Of a stretch of DNA of 64,000 bases, positions 10,961 through 23,025 are shown piece by piece. Positions within the stretch are counted from its first letter, which is position 1. Each line of letters starts with the position of its first letter. A program made the position numbers and the translations under genes. The stretch covers positions 25,829,348 to 25,893,347 of the forward strand of contig NC_061870.1 of the NCBI RefSeq assembly GCF_907164915.1, in the 5' to 3' direction. The DNA is from Impatiens glandulifera. Taxonomy: Eukaryota; Streptophyta; Magnoliopsida; Ericales; Balsaminaceae. The notes beneath the pieces are model-generated. The model ran no database searches and was not told where the DNA came from. It saw nothing but the letters and a program-made list of their open reading frames with translations.

Positions 10961-13900
10961 TATCTTACCCACCTATATATAATGTGCCACTATCAAGTGG
11001 CAACCCTTTCCCTAAGCAAAACATAAATAAAATATCTTACCCACCTAATACCTCCATAACTCAACATAAGTCACCTCTAGCATTTACTAATGCATTTGAG
11101 CCGCTTTTAACATTGACTAATGCATCTAGATCATCTCTGACATTAACAATGTATCTGGGTCATCCAACACCCTATCATTTCTCATCTTTTATATATATAT
11201 ATATGAGCCACTAAGGGGCACTCCCTTATCATTTCTCATCTTTATTTATATATATATATATATATATATAAATATAAAGTTGTAGTGTCTAACTAAATTG
11301 GAAATATTGATATGTAATGGTGGAATAAGGTTGAAAAGAATATAAAAAATAAAATTATTATTTTCCTTTTATAATTAAAAGGGAGGAAATGGATTCGAGC
11401 ATCAGAAATGATCATGATTCATAGCTACCGTTGGATTGTGTCATTTTAGATGAAGACATGATGGTTTCTATTTCTATGATCATATATATAATATATCAAA
11501 GAGATGAGAAGACCATAAAAGAAGAGGAATATGATATATCATATACTTTTTTAAAGACACTAGTTGGAAGTCAACTTTAAAACCGCATCTATTATCTATC
11601 TATATATATACATAGGATAATTTATTCAACATATTTGCAGTTTATCCTCTAATTGTTTAGATACAGATAGTATTTATCTTATTCAATCCAATTTAATCGT
11701 TAATCATTCTGGTTTTATAAAAGGAGATAATTGATCAGATGTTACAAAGGGTGAAAAAACAAATAGAGGACAAAAGTGCTAAAACAGTACTTTGATTCAT
11801 CTTGTTCGCTCAAACTATTATAACAAATAATTTATCACAATTTTTGAATCAAGCAAACCTATTTTATTGTAACATTACTTAATTTGATATAAAGATTCAA
11901 TCCATTCATTGTGTCTCTTTTTATTTAAAACTTGTTCGAGTGGGATATAGAATTCTTTCTAGGGCTCAGTCATTTCCAATTATCTCTTGGGGATAATGAG
12001 ATTTAAGAAGGGATATTTTCTTTCGAACATACATACCTCGATCTTCTGTGAGGGGCTTGGGCTAGATGCAAAAAAATTGACTTTGGTGATAATAATTCAA
12101 TGTTTTTTTCTTAATTACCTAGTACTCTCATTTTCCCTCATTCTTTTTAGTCTAGGGAGTAAGATATAGGTCTTATTAAGAACTTTGTTTGAGGTTCTTT
12201 CGATCTCATATGCTTCTCATTTAATTAGTTGGTAAAGAAGAGCATCTTTAATGGGACCTTAAGAATCAAAAGACAACAAATAATGGACTTTAATAAAATG
12301 CTCATTTCAAAATGGTGATTGGGTAAAAGTGATTCGAATTCAATACGAGACTCGTTATCAACTTCAAGGAAGGCCTCTAGAGAAACATATGTGTTCATAT
12401 AATTGGTCATTGCTTATCCAAATGTAAAACATTCCATCGGTAAAGTTTCACGAACACTCTCGTACGCAATGTGAGATTCAAAACAAGATTAAAGCTTAAA
12501 GGAAATGATATTATTAACTAACTTTTTGTTTCGTTTTCATGACCTTGAAAATATGAATTCTTACATTTTACCATCTTCACGATACTTTTGACCAACTATA
12601 TGCTGTTTTTTCCCTAGTATAATTTGGATTCTTTCCAAGTTGATCATTGTTACTAAATCTACTTGTTGAACGAGAACTTTTGGAATTGTTGTAGCCTTTT
12701 TAAAATCTATTTCTTTATATGGAACTCACTTTGTTATGAGATTAACACTAACAATATTCTTTTGCATAAATGTATCAATTGTTACAAGTAGATATAATTT
12801 TACCATCTAGAGTCATAATTTATATCTCATCTCTTATAATTGCATGACGTTCGTATGAAATATTCTTAATATTGATCAAATAATTTACAGTGTAAAAGAA
12901 AAATTTGTCATCTCGATTGTTTAACTAAAACATAATCGTAGTATTTTGCAAATCTCAACATTGATCACATGAGATACACAGTAGAATTAAGATTAAAAAC
13001 ATTGTGTACAATAACAATAAATGAAGAACCGGTGGTAGATATATCTGGATTGAAGACTAGCTAATAAATATATAAATGTTTGAATTTGAAGAGAAATATA
13101 TATATATATATATATATTATGCATGGAGGAGAATAAACCACGAGTGAGTAGTTGTTACTTTTGGCCTGAAGGAACAAACCAGCACTGTCTTTGCTGTCAA
13201 TATTAAAGTGGATGGAGAAAGAACAACCCTCCATTGCCAACTTGCTAACAAAATGCTACATGCCCTTTTTTTTATTTGGAGGGATACAACCCTAAACTAG
13301 GTCCCTCTCTTTTTCCTTTTTCAAATAATTTTTTCTATATATATATAATTGTTGAAAATTGTGGTGTTTTGTAGTGATAGCAAGAGAGAGTGCTTAAATT
13401 GGAAATGGACCACACCCAAAATTGGATAAGAAGAAGCCAGTCAGCAGTCAACTATCATTATCAAGAAAAAAAACTACTCAACTTAATTCTAATTAAACAA
13501 TTCTTATATTAATCATTTATAACTTCTTATTTTTTATGAAAAAAATAGAGATTGTTCATTATTTAAATAATTAATAGAGAGACACGTGATCAATTAAATT
13601 AACTGGAATCTAATTTTTCTAATTGTTTGTATGGAATCCAACTCTCTAATGCATTAGGTGGGAAGAGACTTGTAGTAGGACATGGAATTTGGTTATGTTT
13701 GTATCATTGTATGGTTGATATTTATTCTAGCTAGTGTGTTATCGTGCTATGTCTATCTTCTTTGTTTGGTTTGGATTAAGGTAAGGGCGGAACAATAATT
13801 TGAAATTTACCTGAGCTAAATACTTTATTTAAAATCGATTCGGGTTAAGATTAATGAAATAACTGACATAGACAAAAATGGTTTCGACAAAGTGAAAAAA

Positions 13901-14990
13901 CTAGAATCACGGATGTTGAAGATCTGACGGTGAGAAAACTGGAATCACGGATGTTGAAAATCCAACATAGAGAACTGGACAATGTTGAAGATGACGACGG
14001 TACTAGATGACGACGGTACTGTTAGGGTTGTTACTGTTTGGGCTAGTGGGCAACCCAGACTACAGCCCAAATAACCTAACATGTAGATCTACCTTGCATT
14101 AAAGAGTAATCTTAACCCATTGTTATAGATATTTAAAGAAAATTCATTTACTAATTAATATACATAATAAGTTATAATTATTAGAATGTGAAGATTGATT
14201 TAAACAAATTGATAGGTCAATATTTACATTTTGGTGGAGGTATTCATCTTGAAATGAAAGATGAATTCCTTTTTATGGGTCAATTGTTATATTTGATTGA
14301 GATTCTAATATTTATTATAATTTTTCTTTTCATTTTTTCAAAAATAAAAATTTTATAATTTCAATTTCAATTCCAATTCTTCAGTTATTTATAATTACCT
14401 CGTAGAATTATTTTGATTATATGAGAAAATGAGTTAATCGTTCCGACAGATATTATTTTGGAAGTTAATAATCACCTTTAACGACGGTTCTCATATTCCG
14501 TCTCTAAAAGCACAATTTGCAAGAAGATTAAAAACTACTTATTAGCGTCATCACAATTAATGGCTAAATAGATTTAGCGACGGTTTTTATTTACCGACGC
14601 TAAAAGAACAAAATTTCCCCTTTTTATAATGATTCTGGGGAGTATAAAATCATTATAAGATCTATATGAGCCTGAAGATGGATGGCATAACTATCATATA
14701 TATATATATATATACTATTTCTATAAATGAATCTTGAATAGAAGAATGAATAAAAATACAATCCATACACTTAGAAGTTGCATATCTAAATATTTTATGA
14801 TCACACTTGAGCAAATATTTCAAAATGCTTAGAGATAGGAAACTCAGTTTTCTTTCAAAGATCGCAACAAAATAATCTTATTATTAATAGAGGAGTGGGT
14901 ATGCAACTTTGCATTCCCGTGCCATGAAGATTGTGAAGAAGATTCTCCAAGTCGATCGTTTAGAAGATTGAGGAGTGTCTAAATATAAAA
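10961..14990. other. AT-rich intergenic DNA
   Basis: No gene recognised. (TA)n runs lie at about 11192-11204, 11247-11270 and 13088-13117. A short tandem duplication (gatgacgacggtact, twice) lies at 13990-14020. It is followed by a 62-bp TGTTAGG...CCTAACA inverted structure at 14020-14081. Dispersed tagcgacgg / ccgacgcta motifs at 14480-14620 resemble CACTA-element subterminal repeats, but no CACTA terminus was found. Confidence 0.5.
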
Positions 14991-15340
14991 TGTGAAATTG
15001 AAAAAACTTTTAAGGTGTGTTCTCCCTTCTCAGTATCACAAAAATTGGACTATTTACAACATGTTTATGATGGTGAGTGAGATGGATGATGGATCCAATA
15101 AAACTGATCAAAAAGAACTTAAAAAATGTTTCTTAATCAATTCAACTATACTGATATTAGAGAGGAATACAATGATTTGACATCTTTGAATTAGAAATTT
15201 CAAAAGTTTTCTATTCGAGACCAAATGTCTCGTGTTTAATTTCTTTTAAGAATGTCTTAAGTTGAAATGAGATTATGACTATGTAAATGTGTGCCTTAAG
15301 TGCTATGAGCAGGGCGGCGCTAACAACGATAAAATTACCT
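14970..15340 (+). pseudogene. Possible decayed copia gag remnant
   Basis: Short fragments resemble a copia gag (KKLLRCVLPSQYH, like the K-x-LRSLP block) and end in a CLKCYEQGG-like partial zinc knuckle. Stops and frameshifts separate them, and no LTR was found. Confidence 0.25.
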
Positions 15341-16044
15341 TATTAAAGACATATCTTTAGCAAGAATATGAGTGGTTATCGGTCTCTATAAATGAAACTT
15401 TAAGGTGGGGTCATGATGTTGGTGAAGATCTAAGCATCCGTTGTGGAAGTGGGGCTAACCCATGCAAGTAATATATGAACTGGAATTCGATCCAGAGAGG
15501 AAGAAGAGTAGACTATATCATCATGTGGAGGTAATGATTAATGAAGAAGAAGGAGCCCACCAATGATTGAAGGTTAAGGTCCCCGCCTCTATTATTACCA
15601 ATACCATACATCTCAGCTTTTTCAACGATAGGAACCACCAATTCAATTGGGGAATTATTTTACTAATCAACTTGTTGTTTCATGACATAGACCCATCACC
15701 CATATCATTGATTCTCATCATATGTACATACATATATATATATATATGTGATCCTTATTCATGGGTCATGATCCTTCTAGAGATTTACTTGATCCAGTAC
15801 TATAAAGAAACCCCTAGTCCTTAGTGTTTTCAAATAAAAGATATAATAGAAAGAAAGAAAATGAGAGACTACAAAGGTTGTCTTGTTGGGCTTCTTGAAC
15901 CAACCCTTCTTATTGGATTTGCCACAATACAACAAACCTTTGTCCATAAATTGGACTTCTTTCATTTATTTATTTTTTTCGATACATATTTGTTATGATA
16001 AAAAGGTTAAAAAAAATCAAATAGAAATATGCTTCCATCAGTCT

Positions 16045-16625
16045 AGTTTGATGTAATGGTTATTGAGTTTTTTTTTTTTTGGATTATTTTCCTAAAAAAT
16101 TATGTTTGATTAAATTTTAAAAAAATTAGTCTTTTATGGTTAAAAGTCAAAAATATCTTTTATTTTTTTTTAAGATAAATTAATTTTATATAATTAAATA
16201 AAAGGTAATTTTAGTATTTAAATATATAAAAGGAGTGGTTAGATGATTAAAATTATATAAAGAATAGTTGAGTTTTGGGATAAAAGTCTGGAAAAAAAAA
16301 TCACTTCAACAAACGAGCCCTTACAGCTTGTATGATTTTGGATCTTGTAGGATTTATATAGATTTGTTCAAATAATATTGTTTAATAAAAAGTAGGGTAA
16401 TTGAGATTTATTTAAGATAAATTATTAAATATTTTTTAAAATTCAAATTTAATAAAAATAAATAAAGAGTATTTTAATATTTTATTTAAAAATTTAAATA
16501 ATTTGATGAATAGAATGATATTAACAATTTAACATGATAGAGATAAATTTTCATAAATCCAAATAAAATAGAGAAAAAACAAAACAACCTACTTATCAAA
16601 CAACTCTTAGTGGTCCATTATTACT

Positions 16626-16711
<86 letters not shown>

Positions 16712-17368
16712 TTTAAATATATAAAATGAATGATTAGATGATCAAAATAATGTATGAAATGATAATTGAGTTTTTGAATAAAATTTTAAAACATTTAAAA
16801 AATTACTACATCAAATAAGCTCTTACATTTTTATTTTTATTTTTATTTTGGGGTTTTTTTAGGATTTGTATAGATTTGTTCAAAATAATATTGTTTAATA
16901 AAAAGTAGGTTATTTGAGATTTATTTAAGATAAAATATTAAATATTTTTAAAATTCAAATTTAATAAAAATAAATGAAGAGTATTTTGATATTTTATTTG
17001 AAAATTTAAATAATTAGATGATTATAATGATATTGATTGGATATAGATAAATTTTCATAAATCTAAATAAAATAGAGGAAAAAACAAAACAACTTACTTA
17101 TCAAACAACTCTTAGGGCTTGTTTGATCTTTAATAATTAGGATTTTTTTTTTTGGATTTTTTCTAAAAAAAAACCCTGTTGGATGAAAATTTTAAAAAAC
17201 TAGATTTTAAGAGTTAAAAAGTAAAAAAGATATTTTATTTTTAAAGATAAATTAATTTTATATGATTAAATAAATGATGATTTTAATATTTAAATATATA
17301 AAATAATTGAGTATATGGTTGAAATGTTGATTGAGTTTTAGAAATTCTCGGAAAAAAAACAGTACCAT
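16045..17368. repeat. Alternating compound repeat (two modules)
   Basis: Two AT-rich modules alternate. Module D (about 16045-16318, a remnant at 16709-16818, and 17116-17368) shares ttaatatttaaatatataaaa-like and tgagttttg stretches. Module A (about 16319-16612 and 16819-17115) shares agatttgttcaaa, tttaataaaaagta, gatttatttaagat and the end caacttacttatcaaaca. A further D-end plus A copy lies at 20215-20523. The hAT at 17369-19097 inserted at the end of the third D module. Confidence 0.6.
16628..16708. repeat. (TA)n microsatellite
   Basis: About 80 bp of pure TA. It replaces the first half of the second D module. Confidence 0.97.
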
Positions 17369-19097
17369 CATGCCCGGACCTGCTGTGTAATAAGTGGCAA
17401 TTGCCTTAGACCCAAATATTTTTGGGCACCTAAATCTTAAAAATAAATAAATTATAATGATAGGTTCATGGGCTTATTTTTAAAAAGCCCATAAATAATA
17501 ATTGATAACCTATCAATGATAAACCCTAACTTAATTTGTATCCAAAAAAAAAAAAAACACTATCTTAATTGGAGAAAAGAATCGCACGATTCTTATTTAT
17601 CAACAAAATCAAGGAAAAAGAAAAAAAATAAGAACAAACATTCTGGAAAGGCAAGCACAAGGGTGTACAAAATAGATTACTTGAAATTAATCCTAGAGCT
17701 TTTTACACTCCATGTGGATGTCATAGTCTTAATCTCACACTATGTGATATGGTAAATTATTGTCCTAAAGCGATGTCCTTTTTTGGTGTTATACAACGCA
17801 TATATTCATTATTCTCTTCTTCTATCAAGCGGTGGAAAATCTTCAAAGATCATGTACAAGGTCTTACGGTCAAGCCATTATCACAAACACGATGGGAAAG
17901 CCATGTTGAAAGTGTGAAGCCCATAAAAGACTAGATTTCAAAAATACGAGATGCTTTAATTGATTTGGAAAACACTTCTTATGACTCAAAAATAAAGAGT
18001 GAAGCTGAGGGCTTGGCATCATTTGAACTTGAGAATTTTGAATTCTTAACTGGAATGATAATTTGGTACAAGTTATTATATGAGATTAACATTGTCGGTA
18101 AGTTTCTCCAATTAGAAAAAATGGATATTGATGTTGCTATCGGACAGTTAAAGGGGCTTATTTCTTTTCTCCAAGAGTTTAGAGAATCTGGATTTGATCA
18201 AGCCTTGGTTGAAGTCGAACATATTGCAAGTGAAATGAGAAATGAACCTATTTTCTGAGAAAAACGCATCATTCGGAGGAAGAGACAATTTGATAATATC
18301 AACAGTGAAGAGGTAACTCAATCTCCTAAAGAATCTTTTCGAGTTAATTACTTCTTATTTATAATTGATCAAGCTCTTTATTCACTTCAAACTCGGTTTG
18401 AGCAATTTCAAAAGTACGAAGAAACCTTTGGGGTTTTATTTAGTTTGGAGAAGTTGAAGTCAATTGATGATGATGGTCTCTTGAGCTCATGTGTCAATCT
18501 TCAAAATTCTTTAACACATGATGGACACTCTGATGTTGATGAATCAGATTTATTTATAGAACTAAAGTTGTTAAGACATTCATTACCCGGAGAAACAAAA
18601 AGAGCGATTGATGTGCTGAATTATTTGAAAACAATGGATGGTTGTTATTCAAATTCCTATATCGCATATCGAGTTTTGCTGACTATACTAGTTACTGTTG
18701 CATCTACGGAAATGAGTTTTTCCAAATTGAAGTTGATTAAAACTTATCTTCGATCAACTATGTCGCAAGAAAGACTAAATGGGTTAGCTATGTTATCTAT
18801 TGAGAAAATTGATTATTCAAACTTGATCAATACTTTTGTTTCAAAAAATGCGAGACGAGTAATATTCAAGTGACTATGTACTAGTTCGGAACATTAATTT
18901 TATATTTTGTTTGGATCTTCTTTGTTTTTTTAGTATTTACTTATGACATATTGTTTTGATGATATTTTATTTCTAAAATTCATGTTACAAATATTATTAT
19001 ATTTAAATTGATAAAAAAATATATGTATGAATATTAAGCTTTGAGGACACAAAGTTTTGTGCTCGTCTCAGACCTCGAAATCTCAGGTACAGCACTG
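17369..19097 (+). mobile_element. hAT transposon, internally deleted
   Basis: Exact 8-bp target duplication agtaccat (17361-17368 and 19098-19105). Terminal repeats CATGCCCGGACCTG (left) and CAGGTACAGCACTG (right, imperfect inverse). The same family as 39491-41801: shared left end (gacctgctgtgtaataagt) and right end (caaagttttgtgctcg / accaagttttgtgctcg). It carries the C-terminal two-thirds of a transposase with two in-frame stops. The N-terminal zinc-finger part is deleted. Confidence 0.88.
17662..18873 (+). pseudogene. hAT transposase pseudogene (catalytic to dimerisation region)
   Basis: One reading frame runs from about 17662 to the TGA at 18871-18873, broken only by TAG at 17932-17934 and TGA at 18256-18258. 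Recognisable features of the TTF-zinc-finger (ZMYM-like) hAT class are YTPCGCHSLNLTLCDM, then LSQTRWESHVESVKPIKD, and the C-terminal hAT dimerisation block (LNYLKTMDGCY, LLTILVTVASTEMSFSKLKL, then LRSTMSQERLNGLAMLSIE). The expected order is zinc finger, DUF4371-like core, dimerisation domain; here the zinc finger is gone. Only two stops in about 400 codons suggests recent loss. Confidence 0.85.
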
Positions 19098-19105
19098 AGT
19101 ACCAT

Positions 19106-21467
19106 CAAACGAACCATTTGTGGCTAACTCCATCGTTACTTATATATATATTATTATTTTTTTTGTTGAATAAGTTATAATTTTAATATTTAAATATAAA
19201 AAAATTAAATAGTTTAAATGATGGTTAAAAAGATCTTCATGAATGTTTAGTTAATGAATTTGGAGCAATGAATCACGAAACTCTATCTCACTCCATTTTT
19301 TTAATGTTTATTTTTTTATAATTATAATATTATATATATTTTTTTAAATTATATTACACGTTATTTTATAATTAAAATAATAATATATTTTATTTTATTT
19401 TTTATTAAAAAAAATTATTTTAATTATTTAAATAATATAAAAGAAATATTTAAAATAAAATATAATTAATAAAACAAAATTTAAATAATAACTATAATAA
19501 CATAATTATATAATCATTTTTATATAATTAATTTTAAATAATATATATTAATAATAAAATTATAATAAAATAAAATATAAAATATAAAACTTAAAAATAA
19601 AATAATAATTTTATATAAAAAATTAAATATGAAATATTTTATCAAAAATTGTTATTAAAAAAATTATACCATTTGATTCATTATTAATATATAATATTTT
19701 AAAAATTTTATCTTATATTATATAAATTTGATATATAATTTTTTTATTTATAATTAATAAAAATTTGAATAATTAATTCTTTTTTTATAATTATTTATTT
19801 TTATAAAAAAATATAATTAATATGATAAAATATTATATTTTATTAAATTATCACACACTTAAATATTTTATATATTTTAAACAATTAAAATATAAAAAAA
19901 TAATATTTTATAATTTAATAAAATAAAATATAATAAAAAATAAAATTAAAATATTAATATTAGTTTTAATTATAAAATAATATTAATAATTTCTCTCTAA
20001 TAAATTCAAACATTATCCATAAAAATCTATTCATAAAAATGAAAATAATTAATACTTCTATTCAAACACTATTTTTTTTTTCTTTTTTAATGACTTATTA
20101 AAATATTTAAAAAATATGATACAAAAACATTTTTATCAATTATACTCGTTCTCATTTCACACATTTATCAATCTCATTTTTATTAATATTTTCTTATTTA
20201 AACTAAACCAAAAAAATCACTACATCAAACAAGCTCCTACAACTTGTTTGATTTTTTTTTTTTTTTTTAAGATTTTGTATAAATTTGTTTAAAATAATCT
20301 TATTTAAAAATAAAAAAAGTAAGTTATTTGAAATTTATTTAACAAAAACTATTAAATATTTTTTAAAATTCAAATTTAATAAAAATATTTTGAGTATTTT
20401 GATATTTTGTTTAAAAATTGAAGTAATTTGATGAATAGAATGATATTAACCAGATAAAAAATAATTTTCATATATCCAAATAAAATAGAGAAAAAACAAA
20501 ACAACTTAGTATCAAACAACTCTTTGTTTGTTTTAAAGAGACTATATATATATATAATATTTTTGTCAGATAAATTATGTTAAGGAAGTCTAAATTCAGT
20601 TAGACAAGGAAAAAGAATATCCGTTCATGTATTTGAATACACATCATTCTATATATTAAATGTTTTTATTTTATTTGAACAATGTTGACTGATATATAAA
20701 AATTGTAAAAAGTTATATTTTAAGAATTAATTTATAAGAAAATCTATTATTTGTGTAAAATTATAAAGTAACTTTATATTTTGATTATTTTGAAATTATT
20801 ATAAAGAAAGATAAAAGACAATATTATAACTTTAATTTAAATTTGAAAGAATTTGGTAACAAAAATGATTCATAGATAACATATTAGATTATTCGAATTT
20901 AATATAAATAATTCAAAATATCAAACAAGCCCTTAATAGTATAGCTAGACATTGATTTACTTTTTTAAAATAGTCAGACATTTAGATGTAATCTGAGTTT
21001 AGATTACACTTGAGGTTGGTAAACTTTAAATAAAGTGAAAATCTTATTTTGTGAATCTTTTCTAGATTACAATTGTTCAATTGACCATTTTACCCCCTCA
21101 CTCAACAAATTTTTATTAATTAATTAATAAAGACATCTGTGTCCTTTACTTTGAATAGTCACAGTTACCTTTTCCGTCTGTTTAAACAACCATTTATATT
21201 TAATTTAACTAATCTTTTATAAATTAAAAAAATAAACCCAAAACTTTTGCTTACAAAATGTTAGTAGTAAAATTATACTGAAAAGCTATTTTGATGATCT
21301 GTAATTGAATCCGAATGAGATTAGTGAGGGTACTTTTGGTATTGCGGACTTTATTATAATATTATAGAGTTAAAAATCATATAAAATAAAGTAAAGTTAA
21401 ATAACAGAAGCATGTAAGTTGTAACATTTCATTTCATTTTCATTATTATTATTATGAAGCTTAGTTT
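19106..21467. other. Extremely AT-rich intergenic DNA
   Basis: 19300-20200 is nearly all A/T, with taat and ataa reiterations and no gene. A module-A repeat copy lies at about 20231-20523. The last part is the 3' flank of the membrane-protein gene. Confidence 0.6.
20231..20523 (+). repeat. Dispersed AT-rich repeat, module A copy
   Basis: Third copy of the module at 16319-16612 and 16819-17115. It shares aaatttgtttaaaataat, aaattcaaatttaataaaaa, tgatgaatagaatgatatt and the end caaacaactct. It is again preceded by the D-module end (atcactacatcaaacaagctc without its last base). Confidence 0.65.
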
Positions 21468-23025
21468 TTAATCACCCTTATAAGGGGAAGTTACAACATG
21501 CTCAGATTGAGACTTAACAATGAACTGTGGTCCCGTTACAAAGAAACTACTCCATAGTTCAGATAGAACAATCTCGAGAAGATGGTCTGACCATATATCA
21601 TAAACATATGGGTCGTTAATAGTGGCTGTTATCTTCTTCACCATCTCCTGTTTTGGACCTGGAGCTCGGGCATGAAGAGCTAGAGTTGAAGTTGGAATCT
21701 TCATACTTTGATCATTGGCTGAACGAAACAGAAAATCATCATCTACTGGCTTCTTATCCTTCACAACAGTTTTGGGTACAGTTACAAAAGCTTGATCAAC
21801 AGCAACTACAATTGGAGTGAGCACTTGAGATGAAGAAGATGATGAACTGGAAGTTCTTCTCTTTCGACGGTTTCTTCTGCATTTCTCTTTACCTGATGAC
21901 GAAGAAGGAGGAGGAGGTGGTGGTGTTGTTGTTATTTCAGGGGATTTGATCAAAGGTTCAATCTTTATGGCCTTCGGTGGTTCTTCTACAGGTTTTGACA
22001 AGTCATTTGCACCAGATGATGATGATGATGATGATTGATCCAAGTTAGAAGCTTTTTCAGCTAATTGTGGAACAGGGATAGAGTTTATTCTTCTTCTTTC
22101 CATCAATTGCGGATGAACAACATAAAAGGCAAGAGGGATGACGATCAAGACAACAAGACATGCTTTCTTGTACCTGGACCAGAATACAACTGCCACATCC
22201 TGGTTCAGCTGCAATTCTAAATTCACTTCTTCAAATTTGGCGAACAACTCCAAACAAGCCTCGTTTTCAGTTGGAAACCAGCATTCACCCGTGTTCAAGA
22301 TCAGCTGCATTAAACTGTCATGGGACCGGAACCGGACTGAAAGAAATACGACCTCTATGCTGTCGATAACTTCAGTCCTCCAGCTTGCAATAAACAAATG
22401 ATCTGAAGTAACATCGCTAGGTTCCAACAGTGAAATCATACAGAAGCCATTACTGTATCCAATAATATGATTAACAACAGCACAGACACTTAATAACTCA
22501 AATTTTGATCCATAATCCAATAACTCTGAAGAATTCCTTTCTAGATCAGACATCATTGCAGCATTAGATTGAATAGAATAAGTTGTTCCTTCTCCTTCAA
22601 GTTCAACCACATTCATCAAATGAAACCCACAATTACATGCAGCATGGCTCAACAGTGATGTACATAACAGAGCCATCAGAAAGAACAATGCTTTTCCATG
22701 TTTAACCCTACAAATCAAGATCAAATTCAAGGCGTTATTACTTATGATAATGATACTAAACAACAAAAGAAGATAAAACCAATTCCGGAAAGACATCCAA
22801 AAGAAGATACCGCTTATTAAATACCCTATTTAATACTCTGTTTTTTTTTTTTGGATACATAGAAGAATGCAAAGAAAAACAGGTTTAAGACGCTTTTAAC
22901 AAGTCATTTTCAAACAAATGAACTGATAGAGAAGACGAGGATAGATAGGGAAAAAATTGTTACTTAGAATCAGCGATCGTCAAGGTATAAGACTCCTCCA
23001 TGGCTGCTGGCTGCAGCAAAAACAT
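21468..23025 (-). CDS. Predicted membrane protein of unknown function
   Basis: Two exons: 23025-22964 and 22707-21468 (1302 nt, 433 residues; an alternative in-frame start at 23001 gives 425). The donor is TCTAA|GTAACA and the acceptor TTTGTAG|G. Without splicing, the long frame would begin in intron sequence (MSFRNWFYLLLL...), which I reject. Visible features by spliced numbering: an N-terminal hydrophobic stretch ALFFLMALLCTSLLSHAAC (about 26-44), which may be a signal sequence or membrane anchor, and a second hydrophobic segment ACLVVLIVIPLAFYVV (203-218). Then follow serine runs, a TTPPPPPPSSSS linker, a basic cluster CRRNRRKRR (297-305) that could be a nuclear-localisation-like or phospho-rich region, and a conserved-looking tail (NDPYVYDIWSDHLLE). 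I do not recognise the family. Confidence 0.7.

Noticed and set aside
14480..14620. CACTA transposon
   Set aside because: Only tagcgacgg-type motifs are present; no CACTA terminus or 3-bp duplication was found.
22708..22796. Extending the membrane-protein frame upstream to an MSFRNW start
   Set aside because: The added stretch ends in TTTGTAG before the next codons and is AT-rich. Splicing to 22964 gives a better start and keeps the frame.
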